From positions 62,001 through 126,000 of the forward strand of contig JAYFPZ010000007.1 of assembly GCA_034927445.1 (NCBI GenBank): a DNA stretch of 64,000 bases. Direction: 5' to 3'. This document shows, in pieces, positions 35,663 through 43,488 of this stretch. A program made the position numbers and the translations under genes. The stretch's first letter is position 1. Each line of letters starts with the position of its first letter. The notes below the pieces were generated by a model. That model was not told where the DNA came from. It did no database searches and saw only the letters and a list, made by a program, of their open reading frames with translations. The stretch is from PHAA01 sp034927445 (GTDB taxonomy: Bacteria > Bacillota > Syntrophomonadia > Syntrophomonadales > Syntrophomonadaceae).

Positions 35663-36448
35663 CTACTTAAACTCCGGTGTCGTTTCACGCCAAGTAATTA
35701 CGTTTCTTTCCAGCCATTCAAGCGAATAGTTGATAATCATGCCAATAACCGCTATGGATAAAAGTCCCAGAAATAACCGGGGTATCTGCCAGTTATCCTC
35801 GGAATTGCGGATCAGCCAGCCGAGGCCCATATTGGCGCCCAGAAACTCAGCCGCTATCAGCAGCATAAAGGCCATCGTGGTGCCGGTTTTAATTCCGGTA
35901 AATATCTGCAAGGCGGCGCCGGGTAGAATAACCTTAAGAAATATGGTGATTCCATTAACTCCCATGGATCGGGCGCATTTAATTAAGATGGGATCAACCT
36001 GTTTTACTCCTTCCATGGTAGTGAACAAAATCGGCCAGAATGAAGCCCAGAATATAACGCTGTATTTTCCGCCTTCTCCCACCCCGAACAAAATAATAAA
36101 AAGCGGCAGCAAGGTCATGGTGTTTATCTGGGCGAACAAATTCATGAGCGGCTGCAGAAATTTGGCTGTCCGGGGCAGCCATCCCCCTAAAATAAAGCCC
36201 ATCGGCAGGCCGATCAGGGTGGCCATAAATAGGCCTATAAACACCCGCTCCAGGCTTACGGAAATATGAATAAACATATCACCGTTTTTGACCAAATCCC
36301 ATCCTGCTCCCAATACTTTGGAAAGCGGGGGGATAAACTTGGGGTTGGCCCACCCGACTGTCGGTGCAACCTGCCACAATATAAAGAATAAAATTATGAA
36401 ATAATAACTTATTAATTTGTTGTTCATGGCCCGCGCCCAGTTAAGCAT
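35663..36448 (-). CDS. ABC permease 1, SsuC/TauC type (operon 2)
   Basis: About 261 residues from MLNWARAMNNKLISYYF. Six helices and an EAA loop (DPILIKCARSMGVNGITIFL). The ATG at 36448 has AGAAGG upstream and lies 28 bp after the NifD-like stop; the longer frame to 36562 would overlap nifD2 and lacks a signal. The related sequence of permease 2 indicates duplication. Confidence 0.86.
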   Translation of the reverse strand: MLNWARAMNNKLISYYFIILFFILWQVAPTVGWANPKFIPPLSKVLGAGWDLVKNGDMFIHISVSLERVFIGLFMATLIGLPMGFILGGWLPRTAKFLQPLMNLFAQINTMTLLPLFIILFGVGEGGKYSVIFWASFWPILFTTMEGVKQVDPILIKCARSMGVNGITIFLKVILPGAALQIFTGIKTGTTMAFMLLIAAEFLGANMGLGWLIRNSEDNWQIPRLFLGLLSIAVIGMIINYSLEWLERNVITWRETTPEFK

Positions 36449-36476
36449 ATAAAACCTTCTTTCCAGCAGCTTCCGC

Positions 36477-38000
36477 TTATAGCGCAATACCCTGGTCAAT
36501 ATAGGTGAACGGGTCTTCGGCATACCAGTTCTGGCGATAAGGCAGCCGGGTATGTTGGGCAATATTTTTACTGTAAATGGTGTTTTTAAGCACCCGGGTC
36601 AGTCTCCGGGCAACCTCAAAAACCCCTACATAACCCATATAGTTGTATGCCTGGCCGAATAACGGGAATACCGGTATCCCCTGTTTGTTGGCCCAGCCGT
36701 TTCCACCCGGGTGGCCTACATATACATCCGGTTTCAGTTTTTCCAATAAATTGGCTTGTTCGAAAGGCTGACCGGTTCCAATATTGATGATGGCTCTTTC
36801 ACTTTCCGGTATTTCCTCCATAAGTTCATCCAGCAGTCCTTCTCCGTAACGGTCAAAATGATAACCCCGCAGACCCAGTACCTCCAGTCCCAGACTGTGC
36901 AACAATTCCGCCGTGGTGAGAATACGAATTTCTCCCCCCGCCAAAAAGGCGGTTTTTCCCCGTAGAAATTCCCGGTAGGGGGTTAACGCCTGGTTTAGTT
37001 CTTTGACCTGATAATCCACCAATCTCTGCGCTTGTTCTGTCAATCCAAAAAATCCGGCAATATCCAGTATCCATTTGCTGGTATTGGATATGCCTATCGG
37101 TATGGTTCTGAGGATGAAGGGAACCCCGTAGCGGGTTTTCATATGCTCAACAAAGTAGTCATCATGAGTGGCGCAAATGCTTACATTTAAGGCAGCCTCA
37201 TAGGAATCCGCGAAATCATCGGGATGAGCATAACATGGCAATATTCTCACATTCAGTTCCAAAGCCCGCAGCAATTTGACCAATTCCTCTTCATCAATGC
37301 GGCTCATCGATGAAACATTCAGAATATTGACGGTACGGCTGATCCGGTATCTTTCTTTTAATTCTTCCAGCTCATCAGGAATTATCGGGATATCCTCTTC
37401 TTCCTCCCTACCCACCAGGGTCCGTAAAATCCCATGATAAACCGCATCATAAGCGGTGGCCTGGATTTTTGTTTTAAATCCTTCACAATGAATCGGTACT
37501 ATTTTGGCTTCAACTTGCCTCTGCAGTTCTTCAATGACGGTATCGACGTCGTCACCAATCAAAGCGGGAACGCAGCTATTCATGACAATAATGGCACTGG
37601 GCCTGAATTCCCGTTCCGCATATAAAATAGCCGATTTAAGCTTTTCCTCTCCCCCGTTGACCACATCGATCTCATCTAAATTGGTATTTATCCAACGCAG
37701 GCCGAAGGCGTTAGGATCTCTAAGCTTTTGAAATCCCTTGGAGACCCCCGCTTGGGCTACCAGGCTGGCGCCACATCCAATGGGGCTGTGAACGATTATC
37801 ACCGAATTTCTAATGGTATTGAGAATAGCCAGGCTGAGGTTCAACTGGCAGCCTTGACTCTGGGAAAATGTCCTTTTGGTATTAAATAAACAACCTTTTT
37901 TGGATTCGCTGGAAAGCTCGCAGCATGAACCTCCAAAGGCCTGGCAGGCAAATAATCTATCTTCCCGGATGGGCGGGGCTTTTTCCTTGATATAATCCAT
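36477..38000 (-). CDS. Nitrogenase-like component 1, alpha (NifD-type) subunit, pair 2
   Basis: 507 residues, co-linear with the pair-1 D subunit. P-cluster-type Cys51 (SQSQGCQLN), Cys76 (SPIGCGAS) and Cys143 (MNSCVPALIGDD); Cys276 in NVSICATHDDYF at the FeMo-co Cys position; the His442 site reads Met in YNYMGYVGVF. N-terminal Cys19, Cys26/27 and Cys37 are again present. ATG 38000 follows AAAGGAGG, 14 bp behind the K-type gene, so the gene order is K-D, opposite to pair 1. The importer genes follow directly. Function as a reductase of a small imported molecule is inferred. Confidence 0.87.
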   Translation of the reverse strand: MDYIKEKAPPIREDRLFACQAFGGSCCELSSESKKGCLFNTKRTFSQSQGCQLNLSLAILNTIRNSVIIVHSPIGCGASLVAQAGVSKGFQKLRDPNAFGLRWINTNLDEIDVVNGGEEKLKSAILYAEREFRPSAIIVMNSCVPALIGDDVDTVIEELQRQVEAKIVPIHCEGFKTKIQATAYDAVYHGILRTLVGREEEEDIPIIPDELEELKERYRISRTVNILNVSSMSRIDEEELVKLLRALELNVRILPCYAHPDDFADSYEAALNVSICATHDDYFVEHMKTRYGVPFILRTIPIGISNTSKWILDIAGFFGLTEQAQRLVDYQVKELNQALTPYREFLRGKTAFLAGGEIRILTTAELLHSLGLEVLGLRGYHFDRYGEGLLDELMEEIPESERAIINIGTGQPFEQANLLEKLKPDVYVGHPGGNGWANKQGIPVFPLFGQAYNYMGYVGVFEVARRLTRVLKNTIYSKNIAQHTRLPYRQNWYAEDPFTYIDQGIAL

Positions 38001-38014
38001 TAATGATTCCTCCT

Positions 38015-39355
38015 TTATCTGCTTCCAACCAGAGTGCTTAAAATATCCTCGGTCAGGCTAAGGGCTCCGGCATATCCTGCGTAGCCTCGGTTTAGCACTA
38101 CCCGGTTAGATATGGGGTAGGTCACAGTCAACTGCGGGACCTTAAAACTTTCGGCTACGTCCCTTTCTATGGCGCTGCCAATAATAAAACCGGGATTAAA
38201 ACCTTCGAAATATCTTTGGCCATGGCTTTGGCCCCAATGTTGGCTAATGTATTTACCAACATTGGAGGCATCGGTATCAAAGATAATCTCGGGCTGAACC
38301 CCCGATTCATAATGGTTATAATTTTTCCTGACCAGCTCTTGCTGCTCATCGTTTAACAAATCCGTTATTACTACCAGTTCTGGCAGCCAGCCCAAATCAT
38401 CAGCTAAGAATCTGGTCAATGCTTGGGTATAGTTCGAATCACCGACAACCACCACATACCGCTGCAGATCAAGATCGCTGTAAACATCGGCTATCCTCTC
38501 GAAATAACCGTAATAGGAGGCTTGTTCCTCTTTGATTACTTTTTCAACGAAGGCCTTGTCAATTCCCAAAGCATCTCCGACCGTGCGCAAAAACTTTCCG
38601 GTGCCATGATCACCAATGGGAAGGGGTACTGTAATATAGGGAACATCGTGAGCTTCTTCAAAAACCTGGGCAGCTTCAACTCCAAAAGTATCGGAAACTA
38701 CAAGGTTCAGGGCAGCAGAGGCCGAGTTGCGCAGATTATCCAGAGTCTCTCCCTCGCCAAAAAAGGTATTTACCCGCAAGCCTAATTTAGAGAGCAGTCC
38801 CTTTAAAGCCGATAGATTACCTTTCCAAAACACATCCTGAATGGGCACAACTCCCCACAAATTAACCGTATTGGGTTCTTTTACCGATTTCTTTTCCACA
38901 AACTCCCTGAACAGGGTGGATAGCACAATCTCGTAGCCTTTAAAGAAGTTGCCATGGAAACCGCCGGTTTCCGCACCGATTACCCTAACCTCGCGATTAT
39001 CGAATTTTCTGATGACATTTCTGATGTCGTCGCCTATCATATCCACCATACAACCTGTCGCCACGAAGTAGAGAACCCCGTCAACGATTTTTATCGTATT
39101 TTCTATTTGCTCGGTTAGCCTATCCTCACCTCCAAATACAATATCCTTTTCAGTGACATTGGTACTGGGTAAAGCTTGACCGGCACAATAGCCGCTGCCC
39201 AAATATCCTGCCCCGTTGCTAAGGGCATTAGCCACATTACCTCCGCAGCCGGTAGCCGAATGAAGTATTGGCACTACCTGCGGCAGAACTTTGAGAGTAC
39301 CGACCGCCCCCCCTAAAGCGCAGACATACCTGGGTCTTTCTATAAACCTGCTCAT
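38015..39355 (-). CDS. Nitrogenase-like component 1, beta (NifK-type) subunit, pair 2
   Basis: About 446 residues. P-cluster-type Cys12 (RYVCALGG), Cys37 (SATGCGGN) and Cys102 (VATGCMVDMIGDD), plus Cys57 (GSGYCAG) as in pair 1. The glycine- and proline-rich motif EKDIVFGGEDRLTEQI is almost identical to pair 1. ATG 39355 gives better spacing to GGGGG than the ATG two codons earlier. It is the first gene after attenuator leader 6, so expression of the whole D/K/importer operon should pass through that switch. Confidence 0.86.
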   Translation of the reverse strand: MSRFIERPRYVCALGGAVGTLKVLPQVVPILHSATGCGGNVANALSNGAGYLGSGYCAGQALPSTNVTEKDIVFGGEDRLTEQIENTIKIVDGVLYFVATGCMVDMIGDDIRNVIRKFDNREVRVIGAETGGFHGNFFKGYEIVLSTLFREFVEKKSVKEPNTVNLWGVVPIQDVFWKGNLSALKGLLSKLGLRVNTFFGEGETLDNLRNSASAALNLVVSDTFGVEAAQVFEEAHDVPYITVPLPIGDHGTGKFLRTVGDALGIDKAFVEKVIKEEQASYYGYFERIADVYSDLDLQRYVVVVGDSNYTQALTRFLADDLGWLPELVVITDLLNDEQQELVRKNYNHYESGVQPEIIFDTDASNVGKYISQHWGQSHGQRYFEGFNPGFIIGSAIERDVAESFKVPQLTVTYPISNRVVLNRGYAGYAGALSLTEDILSTLVGSR

Positions 39356-39385
39356 TTCCATACCCCCATTTACTTATGAACCTCC

Positions 39386-39477
39386 CCAAAAAAATTAGAG
39401 GCCGCATTCAACTACTCGAATGTAACCTCTAGCTTTCTAGTCGGAAACCCGTTGTCCAATTATTCCTATCGTTTTAA
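39386..39477 (-). promoter_or_regulatory. Attenuator leader 6 (nifK2-nifD2-importer operon)
   Basis: Minus strand: CC-GA-CTAG-AAAG-CTAG-A-GG hairpin (39440-39424 core). It overlaps a terminator whose AGAGG and CCTCT arms flank an inner CATTC/GAATG stem, followed by AATTTTTTT. Compared with leaders 1, 4 and 5, the inner stem changes from CCAG/CTGG to CTAG/CTAG with pairing kept. The 5' end carries GATAGGAATAATTGG, shared with leaders 4 and 5. Confidence 0.75.
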
Positions 39478-39481
39478 TAAA

Positions 39482-39510
39482 ATTTTGATGACAGTTAGCC
39501 CTTTTGTCAA
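39482..39510 (-). promoter_or_regulatory. Promoter of operon 2
   Basis: TTGACA (39510-39505), 17-bp spacer, CAAAAT (39487-39482). The conserved GATAGG block starts 11 bases after the -10 hexamer. Confidence 0.6.
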
Positions 39511-39529
39511 GAGTTTATGATTGATCGCC

Positions 39530-40045
39530 TCATATAAGCTGGTGCGTTTTTAGGTACAGGTATACCATGATAGTTTTAACATCCTTAACCCTGTTTGCCA
39601 GAATTAGATTTTCCAGATCATGGCATCTCATCCAACCTACTTCATAAACGTCTTCATTGGCTTCCGGCTGTTTGAAAACCACTCTATCTTTATTTACCCG
39701 AGCCATAAATATATGCATTTCGCTGCTGCTAAAACCGAGATTAGGTTTATAAGAGATAATAGGGCTAAGCTCTTCGGGCTTGATTGCTAAATGCGCTTCT
39801 TCTTCCAATTCCCTGACCAGGCATTCTACCCCGGATTCCCCCTCCACATCCATTGCTCCTGCCGGTATTTCCAGGGTTTCCCGCATTACTGAAGCTCTAA
39901 ATTGTTTTACCATCAGAATCTCACTATATTCGTTCAATATGAGTGCGGCAACTGCGTTATAGTCCCCTAGAATATCAAAAATTTTATGGCCAATTTGGCG
40001 TTTATACACCTTAAGCCACCCATCATAGGCAATCTTATCACACAT
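39530..40045 (-). CDS. Nudix hydrolase, ADP-ribose pyrophosphatase-like
   Basis: About 171 residues. The Nudix box is in GAMDVEGESGVECLVRELEE (G-x5-E-x7-REL-x-EE), after the β-strand VKQFRASVMRETLEIPAG typical of ADP-ribose pyrophosphatases. It hydrolyses nucleoside diphosphate linkages; ADP-ribose is the likely substrate. It lies between nifK2 and nifH on the same strand. ADP-ribose hydrolysis is of passing interest because nitrogenase reductases can be ADP-ribosylated, but no DraT/DraG is seen. Confidence 0.83.
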   Translation of the reverse strand: MCDKIAYDGWLKVYKRQIGHKIFDILGDYNAVAALILNEYSEILMVKQFRASVMRETLEIPAGAMDVEGESGVECLVRELEEEAHLAIKPEELSPIISYKPNLGFSSSEMHIFMARVNKDRVVFKQPEANEDVYEVGWMRCHDLENLILANRVKDVKTIMVYLYLKTHQLI

Positions 40046-40110
40046 GTTCAACCATCCATTTAATTTATAAGGACTGCGGAACTATCCCCCACTCATAGTC
40101 TGGACCAAGA

Positions 40111-40590
40111 TTAAAGAATTACTTCTTTAACTGCCGCAGAACCTACGCCGAAACTGAAATCCAAATATTTGATACTTACAGGTTTAACCTTAAATATGGC
40201 GGTTTCCCCCAGTTCTCCCTTTTCGGCTCTGGCTTTAAAGCGCGGGCTATGGTTGCTTAATAACTCAATCGCTTGGGCAAGCTCGTTTTCACAACTTAAC
40301 TGTTGGGCTTCTCCCGTGTAGGTTATATTCTTAAATGTGGCCAGTTCCTGACCTTCATGCTGGAAAAGCAAGGTTACAAATGGATTGGCCGCAATTTGAG
40401 CAACCTTGGCAGTATTTTTACCCGTAGAAAAATAGATGTCCAGATCATCATTTACAACCGATCCCAGGGTCCGCAAAGCCGGTTTATTATCCTCTGCGAC
40501 TGATGCCAGAGCCACCCATTTGGTCCCGGCAATATAATCCTTGATCGTATTTAAAATTTCCTTATTTGAATTATTATGGCTGCAACTCAT
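40111..40590 (-). CDS. Pyridoxamine 5'-phosphate oxidase-like flavin protein
   Basis: About 159 residues from MSCSHNNSNKEIL. It shows the split-barrel pattern KWVALASVAEDNKPALRTLG, DLDIYFSTGKNTAKVAQI and NPFVTLLFQ of the PPOX/FMN-binding family. These bind FMN or F420 or heme; true PdxH activity is unlikely. ATG 40590 has AAGGAGG upstream. It lies just downstream of nifH with an 80-bp gap and could be co-transcribed with it. Confidence 0.8.
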   Translation of the reverse strand: MSCSHNNSNKEILNTIKDYIAGTKWVALASVAEDNKPALRTLGSVVNDDLDIYFSTGKNTAKVAQIAANPFVTLLFQHEGQELATFKNITYTGEAQQLSCENELAQAIELLSNHSPRFKARAEKGELGETAIFKVKPVSIKYLDFSFGVGSAAVKEVIL

Positions 40591-40671
40591 TATGAATTCC
40601 TCCTTGTAAAATTTCCTATGGTTGTTTGCACATGCCGGCAAAACTGCACTATCCCCCTTCTGTCAGCCGGT

Positions 40672-41551
40672 CTATATATTGCCTAAGGCCTCGGTCCTTA
40701 CCTCGCCTGTCTCCAGGGCCAGCAGGTAGTCGCCCCACCTGGCCGCCCATTCCCTTAGAGCTTTAACTTCTAAAGGAGAAGGGGTCTTGGATTCCGTATG
40801 CTCCGCTATTTTATTGGCCAAGGAGGTATAAATCCTGGCTTGTTGAGAATTGGGAGAGGCTTCAATAGTAGTCTTGCCTTGAAGCTCACTTTGAGTCACC
40901 GTTACCGATCGCGGTATATATTCCAGTACTTGCGTGTTGGTCAGATTGACAAAATCATCAATAATTTCCCGGGCATAGGGAGCGTTGATGGAATTGGCGA
41001 TAACCCCTCCCAGGAGAGCCCCTCCGGAATTGGAATACTTCTGGATCCCTTTAAAAAGGTTGTTGGCGGCATAAATTGCCATAAAGTCGGCTGATGAGAC
41101 GGTAAAAACGTGTTCGGCTATACCCTCTCGGATGGGAACCGCAAAACCTCCGCAAACTACATCGCCGAGGACGTCATAAATTACAAAATCCAGATCCAGG
41201 TCCTCAAATACTTTTTGCTGTTTGAGCAGTTGTACGGCAGTTATAATTCCTCTGCCTGCGCAACCAACCCCCGGAGCCGGCCCTCCTGCCTCTACGCAAT
41301 AAATTCCATTAAACCCTTGGAAAATAACATCCTGAGCTTTCACTATATTTTTTTCCCTGAGGGTATCCAAAACGGTGGGGATATACTTGCCTCCCCTTAA
41401 CGTATTGGTTGAATCACTTTTAGGGTCGCACCCAAACTGCATGACCTTATATCCTGCTTTGGCTAATGCTGCACTAATATTGGACGTAGTCGTGGACTTA
41501 CCTATACCTCCCTTTCCATAGATCGCTATTTGTTTGATTTTCTTAGCCATG
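40672..41551 (-). CDS. nifH-like: Nitrogenase-like reductase (NifH family)
   Basis: About 292 residues from MAKKIKQIAIYGKGGIGKST. It has the P-loop, GCDPKSDST switch I, cluster cysteines Cys97 (GVGCAGRG) and Cys133 (GDVVCGGF), and Arg100 at the ADP-ribosylation site. It is the ATP-dependent electron donor to component 1, with a 4Fe-4S cluster bridging a homodimer. The C-terminal ~25 residues (REWAARWGDYLLALE) are typical of NifH relatives. It is the only NifH in the window, so both D/K pairs may depend on it. The ATG at 41551 is chosen at the family N-terminus; the upstream frame to 41655 runs through leader 4. Confidence 0.93.
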
Positions 41552-41619
41552 AAATACACTCCTAATATTAATTTAATTTTTCTGTTTTCTCCTTTTCCCG
41601 GAATGAGCGCATCATCCTC

Positions 41620-41745
41620 AAAAAAATAAAGGCTAAGCTCTCTAACCTTATACAAACAAGGTCAAAAAACTTAGCCTCCAGTAATTCTGGTCAACTAATA
41701 TTCGTTATAATAAACTATTGCCCAGCTAACTACAGTATTCCTATC
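41620..41745 (-). promoter_or_regulatory. Attenuator leader 4 (nifH)
   Basis: Minus-strand hairpin TAGTT-GA-CCAG-AATTA-CTGG-A-GGCTA (41697-41672). Its 3' arm overlaps the terminator AGGCTAAG (41677-41670)/CTTAGCCT (41637-41630), followed by TTATTTTTTT. The transcript begins with GATAGGAATACTG, as in leaders 5 and 6. About 70 bases separate the terminator from the nifH start. Confidence 0.8.
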
Positions 41746-41753
41746 TCTTTGCT

Positions 41754-41783
41754 ATATTTTAAGTTATTTCGTTAGCTTGTCAA
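41754..41783 (-). promoter_or_regulatory. Promoter of nifH
   Basis: TTGACA (41783-41778), then AAAATAT at 17-18 bp. The GATAGG block follows about 9 bases after the -10. Confidence 0.6.
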
Positions 41784-41915
41784 TCCATTTAAATAAACGG
41801 CAAATTTTTCTGATTTAATTCCAAGTAAACATATCTGATTATTTATATAATAAGGCTATAACCTTATAATCGTCAATATATATTTAATAATTTTCTGCCG
41901 TTTTAAAATAAATAA

Positions 41916-41944
41916 TTGACATTATAATTAGTTTATTTTAATAT
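41916..41944 (+). promoter_or_regulatory. Promoter of nifB operon
   Basis: TTGACA (41916-41921), 17-bp spacer, TAATAT (41939-41944). It diverges from the nifH promoter in a shared AT-rich region. Confidence 0.75.
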
Positions 41945-41950
41945 TTATAA

Positions 41951-42062
41951 AACAGATAGGATTTATTGGTTATCCTGAACAAAAACATTTTTCGGTTGAC
42001 CAGAAGAGCTGGAGGCTAAGTGAAGCAATCTAAGGATTGCTGGACTTAGCCTCTATTTTTTA
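41951..42062 (+). promoter_or_regulatory. Attenuator leader 5 (nifB)
   Basis: The transcript starts with GATAGGATTTATTGGTTATCC, itself able to form a small AGGAT/ATCCT hairpin. The main hairpin GGTT-GA-CCAG-AAGAG-CTGG-A-GGCT (41994-42017) overlaps the terminator AGGCTAAGT (42013-42021)/ACTTAGCCT (42044-42052) with inner GCAATC/GATTGC and TCTATTTTTT. The nifB start lies ~20 bases beyond. Confidence 0.82.
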
Positions 42063-42083
42063 GACTGGAGTGAAGTGATTAAA

Positions 42084-42974
42084 ATGAAAAGCTGCCAAAT
42101 TATTTCCGAATATAAATTTGACCACCTGGTGAAAAAGCATCCTTGTTTTAGCGGGGAGGCCCATTTTAAGTATGGGCGCATTCATTTGCCGGTAAGCCCG
42201 TCATGTAATATACAATGCCGGTTCTGCCGACGGAGTTTAAACAAATTCGAAAAAAGACCGGGAGTCGCCAGTTCCATTCTGTCTCCCGCCAATGCTGTAC
42301 AGATTGTAGACCGCGCCCTGGCTCTATGCCCGGATATTACCGTGGTGGGGATTGCGGGACCGGGTGATGCTCTGGCGACCCCCCATGCCCTGGATACTTT
42401 TCATTTAATCCATGAAAAATATCCGCACCTGATTAAATGTTTGAGCACCAACGGCCTAAAGCTGAGAGAAAACATCGAAGCCATAGTTGCGGTCGGGGTT
42501 AAAACTGTCACCGTTACGGTAAACGCGGTTCAGTCGGATATTTTACCGAAGATATGCTCCCATATTATTTATGGCGGCCAGTACCTGGCCGGCGAGGAGG
42601 CCGCATCACGCTTGATCGCCGCCCAATTAGCCGGAATAAAAAGTTTGAATGAAGCGGGTATCGTAGTCAAAATAAACACGGTCCTCATCCCGGGCGTTAA
42701 TCATGGACATATTGGGGAGGTTGCCCGGGTTACAGCCAGGGCCGGCGCATCTCTAATAAATATTATTCCGTTGATACCGCAAAACGAAATGGCAGATTTA
42801 AGACCTCCGGATTGCCAAGAATTAAATGGAGCGCGAGCCGCAGCCGAACGGCACTTGCCTGTTTTTCGTCATTGCCAGCAGTGCCGGGCGGATGCCTGCG
42901 GCATACCCGGTCAAGGGATTGAACTGGCCGGTTTGCTCTATGATCAACCGCTACAGACATTTTCACATGGCTAA
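42084..42974 (+). CDS. nifB: NifB-type radical SAM FeS-cofactor synthase
   Basis: About 296 residues. After HPCFSGEAHFKYGRIHLPVS comes the SAM cluster motif in SCNIQCRFCRR (Cys41, 45, 48). Later segments IAGPGDALATP, CLSTNGLKL and the C-terminal FRHCQQCRADACGIPGQG are typical of NifB. NifB fuses 4Fe-4S units into the carbide-containing 8Fe core used by nitrogenases. Its presence argues that at least one D/K pair carries a NifB-derived cluster. It lacks the fused NifX domain of many NifB proteins; a separate NifX-like gene follows. ATG 42084 or GTG 42075 could be the start. Confidence 0.92.
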   Translation: MKSCQIISEYKFDHLVKKHPCFSGEAHFKYGRIHLPVSPSCNIQCRFCRRSLNKFEKRPGVASSILSPANAVQIVDRALALCPDITVVGIAGPGDALATPHALDTFHLIHEKYPHLIKCLSTNGLKLRENIEAIVAVGVKTVTVTVNAVQSDILPKICSHIIYGGQYLAGEEAASRLIAAQLAGIKSLNEAGIVVKINTVLIPGVNHGHIGEVARVTARAGASLINIIPLIPQNEMADLRPPDCQELNGARAAAERHLPVFRHCQQCRADACGIPGQGIELAGLLYDQPLQTFSHG

Positions 42975-43007
42975 ACCGCATTTTATGATTTCGGGGGAGA
43001 TAGGGAT

Positions 43008-43367
43008 ATGTCATATAAAGTTGCAGTCGCCAGCAGTGATGGCAGGGTAATAAATCAGCACTTTGGCAGGAGCAGGAAGTTTCTTATATTCGAAATAACC
43101 GACCAGAGCAGGTGGGCTTTCCTGGAGAATCGGGATAATGTCCCGCCCTGCAGCTCCGGAGAACATTCTGAAGATGATATGGAAAGAACCATTGATCTAT
43201 TATCGGATTGCAGCATTGTACTGGCAAGCCGGATAGGCCCCGGAGCCGAGCAAAAATTAAGTTTAAGGGGTATAAAGTCATACTCGGTGCCTTACCTGAT
43301 TTCTGACACCTTAGACAAGCTGGTTAAATTTAACAAAAACAAAAATAACCAACATTCGGTCAGATGA
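43008..43367 (+). CDS. NifX/NafY-family FeMo-co-binding-like protein
   Basis: 119 residues. It begins YKVAVASSDGRVINQHFGRS, the standard start of the dinitrogenase iron-molybdenum cofactor family, with FLIFEI and LASRIGPGAEQKL later. These proteins carry cofactor intermediates from NifB to the target enzyme. It is 33 bp behind nifB and so in the same transcript. The C-terminal tail is Lys/Asn-rich. Confidence 0.88.
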   Translation: MSYKVAVASSDGRVINQHFGRSRKFLIFEITDQSRWAFLENRDNVPPCSSGEHSEDDMERTIDLLSDCSIVLASRIGPGAEQKLSLRGIKSYSVPYLISDTLDKLVKFNKNKNNQHSVR

Positions 43368-43381
43368 TTTCCATAAAAATA

Positions 43382-43411
43382 TTGACAATCCTATAAAAAG
43401 TAATTTACAAT
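43382..43411 (+). promoter_or_regulatory. Likely metK promoter
   Basis: TTGACA (43382-43387), 18-bp spacer, TACAAT (43406-43411). No SAM riboswitch or member of the attenuator family is seen in the ~80-base leader. Confidence 0.6.
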
Positions 43412-43488
43412 TTACAACAAGATAACCTACTATTCTTATATGTTTAATAAATAATGGTTACTATCTATTAACGCAAGGGGGAAGCATT

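Noticed and set aside
39530..40045. Nudix protein as a DraG-like regulator of NifH
   Set aside because: The Nudix box points to pyrophosphatase chemistry; DraG is a different fold and no DraT is seen.
41994..42017. ANTAR dual-hairpin target or LicT/SacY-type RAT
   Set aside because: ANTAR loops are hexamers with A1 and G4; these loops are 4-5 A-rich bases. The RAT consensus does not match, and no ANTAR or PRD regulator is encoded here.
43382..43488. SAM riboswitch before metK
   Set aside because: The leader is only about 80 bases with no S-box core or terminator.
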